From: Cristatella mucedo
Taxonomy: Eukaryota > Bryozoa > Phylactolaemata > Cristatellidae
Reading direction: 5' to 3'
Length of the DNA stretch: 64,000 nt
NCBI GenBank assembly: GCA_009760855.2
Contig: WPIO01000021.1
Span: forward strand, 186,001 to 250,000
Shown piece after piece: positions 1 to 11,775 of this stretch. Every line of letters starts with the position of its first letter. Position 1 is the stretch's first letter. The position numbers and the translations under genes are program-made. The notes under the pieces are model-generated. The model did not search any database, was not told where the DNA came from, and was given only the letters and a program-made list of their open reading frames with translations.

Positions 1-473
1 TTGCAATATAAATTTATTATTTTTAATATTTTTATTATTAGTCTCCAAAAAGGTGGTAGCGTCACTCAAAAGAATATGATCGTGTCCCAGTTTGTGCTGC
101 CGGGCAGAAGCGTTTAGTTGTCGTCACTCGAGGAGCTCATTCACAGTATTCTCAATCAGGCATCATGCATTGAGTTGTACAGAAAAATCGCCCGTAAACG
201 CAATCAGACTAGAAGCCTACGATTGATAGATCATTTCTACCCACCCCTCCCCGAACAAAAGTTTTTAGCTTCCACTCTTCATTCACCGTGGGAAAGTAAA
301 GCTCAGTTAGGCAGTAATCGATTTGTTAGCTCAGTTAGGCAGGGTTCGGTGGGGAAATTTTTTATAGTAATGAACTTTGTTTCACTTCTAAAATTCCTTA
401 ATCGCTCGCCCCCCTCCACCCGCTGGTCGTATCCCACGGTCGACGGGATGCGACTAGGTAATGCGATTGTGTC
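1..473. other. left-edge sequence upstream of the CAP gene
   Basis: No recognisable domain or repeat. There is an open stretch from 118 to 477, but it starts at a TTG and matches nothing I know. The segment may hold the promoter or a 5' exon of the CAP gene. An in-frame TAA at 459-461 precedes the ATG at 474, so the reading frame used below does not continue further left without splicing. Confidence 0.4.
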
Positions 474-828
474 ATGACGTTTTCCTGCGAAGAGTTCATG
501 GGTTCTGACCTCTCTACATGCCCTGCATGTCAGGGCTTGTCCTGCGTTAGGTACTTTAAGATATCTCAGGCCACACGGAGAGACATTTGGACTAAATTTG
601 AAAGGGATGCTCTTGTAGCGCACAACGAGTACAGAAGGCTTCATTCGGCGCCACCCTTGCAGCTGTCACGCAGGCTGTGCAAAATGGCCGACTCTCACGC
701 GAAGTGGCTAGGGGCAAACGACATCTTTGAGCACAGCAAAAAGGAAGAAAGAAGACACGGCGATAGCGTGTGCGGCGAAAACCTTGCCGAGTCCGTCATA
801 TGGTACGACGACTGGAAACCATTAACCG
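474..828 (+). CDS. CAP gene exon 1 (5' limit uncertain)
   Basis: Encodes the N-terminal half of the CAP domain. It ends ACC-G before a gtaatc donor at 829, leaving phase 1. The 32 residues before the homology start (474-569) are Cys-containing and not family-like. If the acceptor-like ctcag at 565-569 is used, the exon is 570-828. Confidence 0.75.
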
Positions 829-3800
829 GTAATCAGAGCACTCTAGCTTTCCGGATAACCGCGCGAAATGCTTTAGAAATAGGCGTCTAGTTGTAGCCAC
901 TTGCGTGCCCGTTTCACCTCACGTCGCGGTGATGACTAAGAGTCTGGCTGCAGGATTTCAGTCACTGCGTGCGCTCCGCTCCGCGCGTTTTCGTCGGAAA
1001 CTTAGGTCTAAGCTCAAAATAGATTGAATATGCCGGTGAAGCTTTTTCCTATAAATTGCCAGGCATCGTACGCGAACCAATGAGGCCAACTTGATACTCT
1101 GTCTCTCAGATAGCGATCCTTTTTTGCGTTCTGCATGCAGTAACTTTGAAATAAGTGTCGTCCATCTGCTGCCATTTTCTTACGCTTGGATAAGCATTGT
1201 GTGACGTCAAGATCCGGCTGCTAGTAATTAAACGTTTCATAAGTCTGTAGGCAGAAACTAAATTCTTCAAGAATATTCGATCAAATTCTAATGCTAGCGC
1301 CGCTTCTGTCAACTTTAGTCTAATCCCATTGCACATGCTCGTGCTCTAAAACAATTTACTCACTTAAAGACATCTCAATAGTGTACGAAGTCAGTTTATA
1401 TTTACGATTTTCTCGCAAAGCAAGCTGATGGGTTCTTTAATTCTTTTATTTCCTGCATGCCATATCGATCAGCTTCTTACGCACGGCCGCTTTAGTAAGC
1501 ACGCTTGCATTAGCTGACTACAAAGTGTGATTTACACCTAGGGTACAATCAAATTTATCTTTTAAAAGCCCCAAGCTAAGATGAGTTCGGGCAATTTCAC
1601 AGCACCCATTTCTGCAATGCATCAAGCAAACATGCCATCAGACCGCTTCAAATGTTTTTGAATGTGTGAGTAACTTCTCACACGCTGCCATCAATCTCGC
1701 TCAGCTTTTGGAACTCGGTAGGTGAAAAGCACTTGTCTCTATTAACAGCTTTAAGGCCGTGATTTGTCGAAGTAAGTTTTTATATTGCCACTACGTTCGC
1801 TAACTTGGCACATGACGTGACGTCAATGGCCAACATTAGCTTATCATTGAATGTAGAGATGTAGGCTACAGCAAAGCAGACAGCTCAAAGCTATTCAAAA
1901 AAGTTGTGGCTTTACCGGTTTGCTGCCACTGGCAGGCAGGGTAATGTCAATCAATCTTCAGCATCCTCCAGCCGGTTAAGCCCACCCCTCTATAACTGCC
2001 ATGAAAGCATGAAATTTGATTAATTTGGCAGGACCGCCTGCAATATGCTAACATCAATCGAGAGATCTTAATAAATCTGTAATGCATCTTATAAGACTTA
2101 TGAACCGACAGTGAAAAAACTTACTAGATTTGACCACATTTTAAAGTTCGCGTGATTTCTACTTAATTAAATCCAACTCAGCCTTCATTTTCAAGGTGAG
2201 AGGCACCGAATTACAGAAAGATTCTTGATGTAATACTTCATTTAAATCATTATTTATTAAATAATTAGTTTTATTTAGAACAAGCATGGCTGGGGGAGAC
2301 ACCAAAATATAGAAAAATTATTGACTTAGTACTTCATTTTTAAATCACTATTAATTAACTAATTAGTTTTAACTAAAACAAGCAAACTTTTGACAATTGA
2401 CTTCACGCTTTATGGTTTTGCTGTACATACATTCTTATATCCGTCATTAGGCTGCATGCCGGAAACTGTGAATTACTGAAAAACTATAATTTCCTTGAGA
2501 TCCGTAACAAATTGCATCATTGTGAAATTAATATCATTTTTCAAATCAACATTGAAGGCAATGCTTAGGCTTTGTCCTTAGCAGTCAATCTAAACCAGCC
2601 TAGGCATGAATACCTGTGGTAAACCATGAATTTTCCCGCGAATTTAACATCATTTACTATTAAGTTACAGTGTTATTTACTTTTGCCGAGATCATTCTAC
2701 GCATAAACATATTTTGCCATCGCATCAGAATTAATTTTTTCATTTAGTCAGTGAACGACTAAATTTTACTATCGATTGCTCGGATTAATATTTCCCTGTC
2801 ATTCTAACGGGAGACTGTAATTCGAGCGGCCCTTGAAATATTCTGCACGTCGGTATTCTGGGCTGGATCCTTTTCTTTAGACGATTTGCCAATGTAATCA
2901 TCAGGCTGCACAATCTTGACTTTCATTGTTATGCACATGACATCCAGCTTTGATACTCGTGCTTTGTATCATTCCGGTCTTCCAGCTCGTCAAGAGCTCT
3001 TCCCAGATTAAATGCCGATAAAACAAACTTACGAGCTATGAGCAAACCTAGCGTGACTTCAGCAATTTGAAAAATGTAACCCTCAAACTGGGCTCGGCAA
3101 GAATATCTCCTGTAGTATCTGAAGGAAATCTGGGTTTCGTGTTTCAAATTGATGTTTCACTAGACGACCACATCAGGTCCACAGACAAGTCTGCCTCTCT
3201 TTAGTTACGTAACACTGCAAACATTCGGACCTGCTTAGACAGGAGTACCATCTTCCAGATAGTGCACGCATTTGGAATATTCGGTCTCGAGATCTATAAC
3301 TGGCCATTTTCAGGCCTTAGTGTCATTGAAATTATTTGATTAAAATTGGTGCAAAACTCAGCATCTAGGGGCGTCGAACTCAAATAATGATAATACTAGC
3401 TGATTTAACAGCCCCTTTTACATAGTGACAGAAGAGTCATTACTGCTATCATCACCGCTTGCAGTGGCGATTAAGAATCACCAAACGCAGGATTCGAACC
3501 CATGACCTCGGGACCAAGGTCGTGAAAAGCAACCGCCTTAGCTAGTGTGGTATCACGGCTCACCAAACTCGAAGGTCGCAATTGTCACTTCACACTACTC
3601 ATTCCCTTTGCAGCAAATGTAAAGCGCCTAGAAAGAGATTAAGTTCTCTGAGGGCGCTTTATCAAGTACATTATTATTATTATTATTACCAACCAGCACT
3701 TGCCCCCCATCAATTACCGCATCTACTTTAAGGTTTTGTCGCTTGCTTTTACTTTCCTTATTCTCTCACTTGTATCCAGCCTACCAATCCGAATTACTTC

Positions 3801-5403
3801 CCAATCATTCTCGGTGTCGTACCGCCAGCTTTTGGGACTCAAGTCATTTAGCTGTGCATTGAACGCATCTCAAATCCTTTGGAGACCCATTCTTTAGTTT
3901 GTCTGTTCTCAAAGCTCGGAACTCACTCCCAACTGCCGGCTCTATGATAACTGACTTGACTATTCACTGATTCCCTGAGAATTTTCCTTTGTGTCTTTGT
4001 TAGTTTGGAACTGTAAATGGGATCGCCAAAAAACTGACATGCTTACTTTACAGCATATGTAAATTCCCTAGGAAGAGATTTAGTTCTCTTACAGTGCTCT
4101 CAAATATTCTATTACTATCATTGTTATTTTTTTAGGCTACTAGACGCCCTCAAGTTCACTTTATTGTAGGCAGAGACGCATCTCGCCTCTGGTACGAGGA
4201 AGGCAAGAGTTACGACTACGAAAAGTCACAATTCCAGCCTGAGTGTGGTGAGACTTTCCTTTCCACTCCGCTGAACTCTAGTTGTTTATAAAACCTAGTA
4301 ATAATTGCTTATATTTAATTAATCTAAGTAACTTTTACGCTTAAACTTTACTGTTAGTCGATTCTTTTTCATCTCTATTTCCTAAAGGGATTGTCGCTCT
4401 CCTGAACTGCATATAATAAGCGGACTGATTTAATAATTTGAGCTTACTTTGTCGCTCGGCCTGACAGTAGGCTTAATAATAATACTGGTGTGGAACAATT
4501 TGCTTAATGAGCCTACTAGAACAGAATGCCTTTAAAAATGCCTTTACATATCGTGTAAATAAAGTATTGCGACTGACAATAACACTTACAAATTCTCCTA
4601 CTGCCTTAAAGAACTGAATCTCTCTTTCTAGGCACTCTAAAAATGTGTTCAGGGAAATAAATCTATTATTTTCTTTTGGCAAGAACCGTTTTTACAGGCT
4701 ATGCCAAGTCAATAACCGTAAATTCACAGAAATTGACAATCGAGTTCAAATACTCTGGAGAATGGTCGCGACGTCAGTCGGTAGTGAGTTCCAGGCTTTG
4801 AGAGCATATGAACATGCGACAGGGTCTCCAAAGGATTTGTGGTTCGCTTGAGGCGCAGCTCTTGAGTCTGAAGAGCTAGCGAGACGATACCTGGAAAGAC
4901 TGAGAAGTAATTCGAATTGGTAGGCTGTAGCGAGAGAATTAAGAGAAATAAAAGAGAGTGACAAAACTTGTAAGTAGATACGATGCCTGTTAGGAAGTCC
5001 GTGTAGGTGGTCACAGCTGATTCGCTAACGACCGACAAGCCTATCTGTAGAGCCTTGTACGAACTATAAACGTCACATTGTTCTAGTACGGAGGACTGCA
5101 GGTATTGGCTAATATACTTAAAGTTGGATCTTGCAAAATATTTGACTGTAGGCTAATGTGGTCATCTAGCGAAAGATATTTTTTATTAGGGCACCCAGAA
5201 TGCGTACAGATGGCTACAGGAGATATGCTGATCGAACCGTTTTGAGGATTTTGCTTTCTTTTTTGCAAGCAACACTATAACTAGTAGGTTGGTTTATAAT
5301 CTCTTAATTTAAAATTAACTTTCATCCAAGTAAGAATCTTAGCATTATAATAAGCTGCATGGTAGTAACAATTCCGTTTATTTTTCCGTGTCTCTCTCTC
5401 TTT

Positions 5404-5457
<54 letters not shown>

Positions 5458-8400
5458 ATCTCTCTCTCTCTCCTCTCAACTCCACTTCTTCTATCTATCA
5501 TTCGCTGCAACGTTACCTCTCTTCCTTCCTCTCTTTCTCTCTCTCTCTCTCTCTCGCTCTCTTTCTCCCTTCCTTAATTGCTTTTCCTTAATCCTGTCCG
5601 ACCTAAGTTTCTCTCCCGCTCACTCCCTCGCTTTCCGTCTCGCTTTACTCGCTCTATCTCAGCACTCATTGCAAAGCCGGGAGGCCCAATTGGAGGCTAT
5701 TAAAATCATGTGCTGCTGATAGCAGCCAGCACGTAAGTAAACAAGCTCCTCTGGATAGATCAGAGAGGTTATCAAAGCTGCAATTCAGCCACAAGATGAA
5801 GAATACAAACAAAGTTCTGCCGTGGGAATAAGTTATGTACCTCTCACGGTGCCCTAACGTTTCTCTGAGTATAAAGATAGGGTTATTTCACTTCATATTT
5901 ATATATTCATATATATATATATATATATAAAGATAGGGTTATTTCACTTCATATTTATATATTAATATATATATATATATAAAGATAGGTTTATTTCACT
6001 TCATATTTATATATTCATATATATATATAAAGATAGGGTTATTTCACTTCATATTTATATATTCATATATATATAAAGATAGGGTTATTTCACTTCATAT
6101 TTATATATTCATATATATATAAAAAGATAGGGTTATTTCACTGATGTGAAGATGCATGCATTAAAACTAATGCTGAGCTCTGCAGTGAGCTACGAAATCT
6201 TTTATGATCATAATTATTTACTGAGGTGGTCAGCAAACAAGTACTTTTCAATTCCTAAATTAGAAGAACTTCTCTAGAATTCATAATGCTGCTGCATACA
6301 TATAGTCATAAATAATTTTATATAAAATGTTGTGAAACGTATGTCTCTCATCTCGGACCAGCTTAGTATTCGACCAGCTTAGTATTAGACCAGCTTAGTC
6401 TTGAACCAGCTTAGTCTCTTCCTTGAGTACCCACTCTGAGTTCAGTGAGTATTGGGTTCATCCGTGTTGTTAAATTCAGGAAGCAGCTACGTGTAGGAAC
6501 GCGTCTTCTTATCGCCGCTTGATGAGAGATAACAAGTAGTGCTGTAACAGGGGCAGAGACTGAATCATCCATATCAAGCGCGGTCAAACGTTCAGACCGG
6601 CCCCCTCAGCTGGCGCTGATACTGCCATACAGACGTGGGCCGACATTGTCAAACTCATTAAGCAGAAGATACCACCAGGAGTGTTCATTAATGTCGCATG
6701 GCATACAAATTTCTGTGGATGAAGCTCTTTGCATCTCACAAACGGCAATAGGAAATAGCCGTCGCCAGACAGATTAACAGCAACAGACTGCAAGTCGATT
6801 GTTGCAATTCACGGGCACAGCACGAGCTAGGATACACGCAATATGACACGCGCGTTGCTTACATCAGGGTCACCGTGCATTATCGCATGTTAACATAGGC
6901 TCTTCATATCAGATAAGAACACTGACCAGAAAGCAACTTGTTTGAGGCCTAGCTCCCAGTGATCAGTTTCAGCTACCATTACTCTATTCGAATACCACAG
7001 CATGCAAGCCGTCAGATAAATAAGCTTGCTGCTTGAGCCAAGAGCTGTGAGGAGCCAACCTGTTGATGAGCTCATACAGAAACGATAAAGCAAAGGTAGT
7101 AGTAGTAGTAAGCCAGAGACTCACCCACAGCATGTGGGCTGAAAGAGGACCCACTTGTGTGGCTAGCGACCCGTTCACTGAAAGTCTGAGCTATGGCTGT
7201 AATTATATTTTCCACTACTGACCACAAATGAGGGTTTAGAACAGGTCCTACAGACGCATAGCTCCTCTTGCTTATGATAATGACTGCAATGCTGTCCTCT
7301 GAGGAAATGGTGCGCAATTTCCTTTAGCTGCAGCCAGCATTGATTGGATTAGTTGAAGGTGATTAAGGTACAATTTAAGAGGCTTTTTCAAAACTGTTGG
7401 TGGAAGTCGGTTTAGACCCTGAGGTGTGAGATCGTTCGGCTAGAATATTGAAATGGATACATCGGGTTTTAAACGTGCGTGCCGATGCCTCTCTATCCCA
7501 AACTCTATTTACGTATTCAATTCTTTGGCATGCAGCGCTTTATGATATAGTATTTCATTGGAGCCTTTTGGTTATTAATTTAGTCTAAAGCCTTCGAGTA
7601 AGCCAGCAGCAACTGTTTGGGAATCCATCAGTGATATACGCAAGACCGAAGCCAAAGAAAAAAGTGATTCAGCTGTAGCAGACTTTAAGACTGAGCAGCA
7701 TGTAAGTCTCAGAGTTGTTTGAGCTAGTGACGATTTAAGGTATTCTTCTCATGCTACGTGTCAGCTACCTAGGCTCCATTGAATGCTAGAATGCACTATC
7801 TTCTGGCGCTCGCTGCTTCGCAGTAAATAAAAAAAATTATGTATAATTCACTTGTATATTGCCCTAAGAGAACGTAATTGCCGTTCGGGCGCATCACATA
7901 TATGTCACGGGGCTCGAGCCCACGACCTCGGTACACCTTAACCACTAGGTCAAACCGCGCGGCAAGGCCATTATATTTTGGGACAGGTGCAATACGGCAA
8001 TCCAGACGCTTTAAATGACCCCGGACAGTACTGCATTCTAGCTATGAAAGTCGATGATCTCAAAATGTCGAAGAACTGGGCACCCGGTGCTTGTTGTCAA
8101 CTGCGTACTCAGCGTATGCCGGCCTCAGCTGCTTGTTGACAGCCGATAGATACTAAGCCTGGTGGGGCGTATGGTGCCGACTGCCACATGTGATTGGCTT
8201 GTGCTATTAAGAAACACGGGCTTTATTGGCCATCCTTATCGATGTTTTGTTTCATTCGTTTCTTTCAATTTTATTACCCACAGAGCACAGCTAATTGCAG
8301 ATTGGTCTTTTAAGTTCGTGTAAACCTGTTTGCTTTCTGTTATTATTTATTTCGATTTTTAAAGAAAAGACTCACAAAATATTTAGTTGACTTCTTTCGC

Positions 8401-11323
8401 TGCACTAACTTATTTTTTAAAGGTTCGTATGATCTACTCCTGAGTTACATCTTTGTTGCATTACTTAATTTCGTAATAAAAATAATTATGAGAGGTTCAG
8501 TCCTTATTAAAATCTATTCATATCAAAGGTACTACTTCAACTAGGTTGTATGCAGCAATAAATTTGCTAAACTCTAATGCAAACCAGACTTAAGCTTATT
8601 AATGATTCGATGGACCTTTTTAGCTCACTCAATAAGATTCACTGGGGCGTTAGATATCTGCAGATTGAAGAGTTTGGTTAATCTACAAGCTAAAGAACTG
8701 TTAAAACAGTGACATTGACTCTTAAAATGTATCATTGAATCATCGTAACACTTTTGCTTATATCAAAATATAGCTTACTTAACCCTTTTTGTTCGTGCCA
8801 ATTTGCATACCGATTGTACCGCTAGTCTTAAGAGACTTGTCAATGAATGTGCTTAAGGGAATCTGAATCCCATCGAGTAATGCATATCTACCCGGCTCTA
8901 TTCACTTCCCTCTTAAGAAGTACTGAAAATTTGTGATGTCATTTTTGTCAACATTCTTAGCACGCTATTGTGTATCTAAGGTACATAAAAACGCTAAGTA
9001 ACTTCTTACGAGACAGCATCTCCAGGATATATATAAAAGGGATAGTCCACATTTGGCTGAAAATTCATTCCACTCAGTACTTGTACGAATTGCGATGCAC
9101 TGTGGCCGGGCCTGTAATAATCAATCAGGATTTTATGTAAGACCTAGAGAATTAATTTGAGTTAATAATGATAATAATAATCTATTTTACGTAGCCCCTC
9201 AGAGAACCCAATCTCGTTCTAGGCACTTTACATTTGTTGCAAAAGAAGCACGACCGAATGGTGAGTGGTAGCATGCTCAGTAAACAACAAGAATAACATG
9301 GTTAGGGTTGACATGCACAGGGTCAGTATGCAAGTATTGTAGGTGGGAGCACGCACAGTGTCAGCACGCATAAGCACATAGAGGTCGAATCACGGGGACC
9401 CACCAAATGCTGTTATAAATAGATGCGCTTTTACTTTCTTTTAAATTTGGTCAAGTGTGGAGATTTCATCGCAAGTCGGGAATGATTTCCAGGCTTTAGG
9501 AGCATACAACTAAGGCACGGTCTCCAAAGGATTTGAGGTGTGTACGAGGTGTGGGCAAACAATTAGATTCCTGAAATTGGGTTGTACAATGCTTAGCCTG
9601 GTGGGGAAGTAGATCGGAAAGGTAGCATGAAGCCAAAGAATGAAGGGACCTAAAATTGGGTGATAAAACCTTGAATTCAATGCGTTGCTTGACTGGGAGT
9701 CTGTGACGGTCGGTGAGAAGTGGTGAGATGAGGTGGTAACTACGACGCTCATTACATACAAGCCTTGCAACAGAGTTTTGCACCAGCTGTACGGACCTAA
9801 ATGCATAGGTGGTAGACCAACAAGCAGTGAGTTACAGAAGTCAAGACGGGATGTGACAAATGCGTTTGCCAATTTAGATGTGGTATCCCTGTCTAAACAA
9901 GCCGAATCTCAGCAATGTTACGTAGCTGAAAGTAGGCAGACTTGACTGTGGAGGTGATGTGGTCGTCTAATGAAAGATCGTTTTGGAACGTGACACCTAG
10001 ATTTTGTGTAGATTCAACATAGGATATGCTGGCAGAGCCGATTTTGAGTGTTTGCCTATCCAATTTCTGGCTCACACTTGGTTTGCCCGTAATTTGTAAG
10101 TTGGTTGTCTCATCATTCAATTTAGGAAACCTTGCTGCCATCCGCATGTGGATGTAATCAATACATGCAGCAAGAGAGTTGAGAGAATTTGACTTGCTCG
10201 AGGGTTGGAGAGGATCAAAGCAAAGGTACAGCTGAATGTCATCTGCATAGAAGTGAAAGCCGAGATTGTGCTTGGCAATCACATCGGCTAGAGGGACAGT
10301 ATAAACCGTGAAAAGAACATGACTAAGCACAGATTCCTGGAGGTAACTCATATTTCAGAGGTTTTTCGGATGATTTTTGTCCATTCTTATCAACACTCTG
10401 GAGTCTCCCACTGAGATAGGACTACTGCAATGAGGTCTGTTTATTATCAGAATTATGAGACAAAAACTTTATAGTGTGAATAATCATTCCAGAAATGCCT
10501 AAAGTATGCAGTTGGTGAGTCTAGTTTATAGCAGCATTTTGGATGAATAAATAAAATTCATTTGCATAGCGCCTAAGAGAACTGAATCACTATCCAGGCA
10601 CTTCACATATGCAGCAGGGCTTGAACCCACGACGTTTGTCATCAAATTGACTTTGACCTTGGTCACTAAAGACAAGCATCTTAACCGTTAGGTCAAACCA
10701 GGGTGGCATCAGATTGACTCGTGTGGCAACCATGTCACGTCGTTAAATTATTTGATTAAAAAAACTTGTGCTGATCCTGACTGTTAGGACGCTGTGGTTA
10801 GTAGGCTTCGGCTATAGCCTGCACATTAGTGTGTATTTGCTGCCTCTACTATGAGTCTGCAGCCATGCTTTGGGGCTGTTTATAAACAATGACTTGCATT
10901 ACGCATAGCGATTTTTTGCGAAGCGTTACTTACAGAGTGATTATGAAAACGACTCATTTCACAGCAATTCGCCGCATTTGTTACAGAGCGATCCCTCTGT
11001 CTTTTTTTTGCATACTTAATGCCTCGGAATCGCCCAATTGGCTTAGTAACTATTTCAACTCGCTTGCAGCTCAATTCACGCAGCTGGTATGGAAAAAATG
11101 CAGGATGCTCGGCATTGCATACGTCGAGTATGAGCCACCGAACCACAAGGGATTCGTTAAGACGATTGTCGTTGCAAACTATTATCCGGGCGGCAACAGA
11201 GATGGAGAATTTGAGGAAAACATTGATCCTTTACCGAACGTTAAAATTAAAGGCCATCTGGCTAATAAGCTTGACGAGTACGAAAAAAAGAAAACCAAAC
11301 TGAGGCAAAGAGGTCTTTGGTAA
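474..11323 (+). CDS. CAP-superfamily (GAPR-1/GLIPR2-like) gene, three exons
   Basis: Exons 474-828, 4170-4247 and 11070-11323 join in matching phase (1 and 1) into one open frame of about 228 residues. The CAP fold landmarks appear in order: AHNEYRRLH, CGENLA, LWYEEGKSYDY, FTQLVWKKC and VVANYYPGGN, followed by GEFEENIDPLP, which resembles the end of GAPR-1. A lysine-rich tail of about 30 residues follows, longer than in GAPR-1. GAPR-1-type proteins are membrane-associated, non-secreted CAP proteins, and no convincing signal peptide is visible here. In the family, two His and two Glu line a metal-binding cavity. Three are visible (His at 732-734, Glu at 777-779, Glu at 4199-4201), but the fourth position is Gln (11072-11074). 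The start is uncertain: ATG at 474 is the first after an in-frame stop, but homology begins near 570, just after a possible acceptor (ctcag), so an upstream first exon is possible. The CAP assignment is firm; the exact N-terminus is not. Confidence 0.85.
829..2210 (+). other. CAP intron 1, first part: no feature seen
   Basis: AT-leaning intron sequence. I see no repeat family or domain in it. Confidence 0.5.
2212..2388. repeat. diverged tandem duplication, about 100 bp period
   Basis: The block starting at 2214 (agaaagattcttgatgtaat, then acttcattt and an attagtttta...acaagca end) recurs about 98 bases later from 2312 with substitutions. Both copies end in acaagca. Confidence 0.6.
2390..3124 (+). 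other. CAP intron 1, middle part: no feature seen
   Basis: AT-rich and without recognised elements. Confidence 0.4.
3125..3686 (+). mobile_element. LINE family 1 (CR1/L2-like) fragment with nested SINE-B
   Basis: The translated plus strand around 3140-3280 reads like the RT C-terminal region of this LINE (FQIDVSLDDHIRST, CLDRST...VHAFG). Around 3350 it reads LVQNSAS before a SINE-B interrupts. After the SINE comes the family 3' end (3597-3686): the hairpin tail and an ATT-rich end. Internally deleted and full of stops. Confidence 0.75.
3372..3565 (-). mobile_element. SINE-B (tRNA-derived), minus orientation
   Basis: On the minus strand a tRNA-like head (GTGATACCACACTAGCTAAGG as A-box region; GGTTCGAATCC as B box) is followed by a body with GCAAGCGGTGATGATAG and a tail ending in GGCTGTTAAATCAGCTAG. 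The same layout recurs at 27501-27684. It sits inside a LINE fragment, so it is younger than that LINE. Confidence 0.8.
3690..4135 (+). mobile_element. LINE family 1 3' fragment
   Basis: The open frame at 3700-3897 reads as a decayed LPPINYRIYFKVLSLAF motif, matching [16 protein letters not shown] of the better copies. It is followed by a degenerate hairpin tail (ccctaggaagagatttagttctctt) and ends just before the second CAP exon. Confidence 0.7.
4170..4247 (+). CDS. CAP gene exon 2
   Basis: It follows ttattgtag and precedes gtgaga. It encodes RDASRLWYEEGKSYDYEKSQ and on to FQPEC, matching the WYSEIKNYNF segment of GAPR-1 and carrying the conserved second Glu (4199-4201). Phase 1 at both ends fits its neighbours. 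Confidence 0.85.
4248..4599 (+). other. CAP intron 2, first part: no feature seen
   Basis: AT-rich intron sequence without recognised elements. Confidence 0.4.
4600..5290 (-). mobile_element. LINE family 1 fragment, decayed
   Basis: The minus-strand frames give NHKSFGDPVACSYALKAWNS (compare [20 protein letters not shown]) and, further up, GSISISPV...KYLSLDDHI. The hairpin tail remnant (aatctctctttctaggcactc) is at about 4616-4636. Confidence 0.7.
5391..5473. repeat. (CT)n microsatellite
   Basis: A nearly pure TC/CT run, interrupted by ttttta and ttca. The Leu-Ser and Arg-Glu open frames across it are translation artefacts. Confidence 0.95.
5529..5568. repeat. second (CT)n microsatellite
   Basis: A shorter CT run with one CG interruption. 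About 300 bases of CT-biased then unremarkable sequence follow up to 5870. Confidence 0.9.
5871..6141. repeat. AT-rich minisatellite, six units
   Basis: Six copies of a unit that begins aaagatagggttatttcact and ends in an (AT)n run. Unit length varies (about 45-56 bp), mostly through the dinucleotide tract. Confidence 0.95.
6356..6419. repeat. 16-bp tandem repeat, four copies
   Basis: Four consecutive copies built on accagcttagt (spacers attcg, attag, cttga, ctctt). Confidence 0.9.
6420..7835 (+). other. CAP intron 2 segment without recognised elements
   Basis: Short unrelated open stretches only. A small (AGT)n run lies near 7097-7111. Confidence 0.4.
7838..7975 (-). mobile_element. SINE-A (tRNA head, LINE-like tail)
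   Basis: On the minus strand a tRNA-like head (GACCTAGTGGTTAAGG; GTGGGCTCGAGCCC as B box) is followed by a tail GCGCCCGAACGGCAATTACG, then TTCTCTTAGGGC, a decayed form of the LINE 3' hairpin. Confidence 0.75.
7976..9160 (+). other. CAP intron 2 segment without recognised elements
   Basis: AT-rich. No domain or repeat family recognised. Confidence 0.4.
9165..10445 (-). mobile_element. LINE family 1, 5'-truncated copy with YADD region
   Basis: It begins on the plus strand with aatgataataataat and the hairpin tail (the LINE 3' end) and runs to the RT core. Minus-strand frames show LGFHFYADDIQLYLCFD (the catalytic YADD motif), TLKIGSASISYVESTQNLGV, LSLDDHI, ARLVCNERRSYH and LPVKQRIEFKVLS. Several frameshifts and stops make it inactive. 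Confidence 0.9.
10548..10712 (-). mobile_element. SINE-A
   Basis: Minus strand: GGTTTGACCTAACGGTTAAG (A-box region) and GTGGGTTCAAGCCC (good B box), then the LINE-like tail GAAGTGCCTGGATAGTGATT ending in GAATTTTATTTATT. Confidence 0.85.
11070..11323 (+). CDS. CAP gene exon 3 (terminal coding exon)
   Basis: It follows cgcttgcag. It encodes AQFTQLVWKKCRMLG through the C-terminus and ends in TAA at 11321-11323. The canonical G-H-F-T motif at its start reads A-Q-F-T. The last residues are charged (LDEYEKKKTKLRQRGLW). Confidence 0.88.
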
Positions 11324-11428
11324 TTTGATTCTGTACTAGAAGACCTGTTAATTTTTTCTGGCGTTATCACGATTTCTCACATTCTTGCGCACCACACGTG
11401 GACAATTACGCTACCTTGCGCGGCTACT

Positions 11429-11434
11429 AATAAA
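11429..11434 (+). terminator. polyadenylation signal of the CAP gene
   Basis: AATAAA lies 106 bases after the stop codon. A second AATAAA is at about 11752. Either could serve. Confidence 0.55.
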
Positions 11435-11775
11435 ATTGCAGCATTCCATCACAAGCTTGCACTTTTTGGTACAATTCCTCTCGATCGTGACCCAGACAGA
11501 TTGTTGTTGCCATTGGCTAGCGAAATACACTTTCATCCTCTTTGCCGTGCTGTTGGTACAAGCGTTGCCAAGCCTGCCGTCTTGCCACTGCTGCAGCGTG
11601 ATCTTTGCTCCAGTAGCTGGTGTGATTACTTCCAAATGGATTACCGTAGCAGAGGTATGGCTTGAGTTACCGTTTGGAATTACTGGTGCGCTGTTGCTTG
11701 ACAGTCCGAGCATAGGCAACAGTCGTAAACAGCGTGAGCAAGTCGCAGAAGAATAAATCTGTGCAATCAGGTACT

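Noticed and set aside
5322..5591. Leu/Ser-rich and Arg/Glu-rich open frames
   Set aside because: They are translations of the (CT)n microsatellites.
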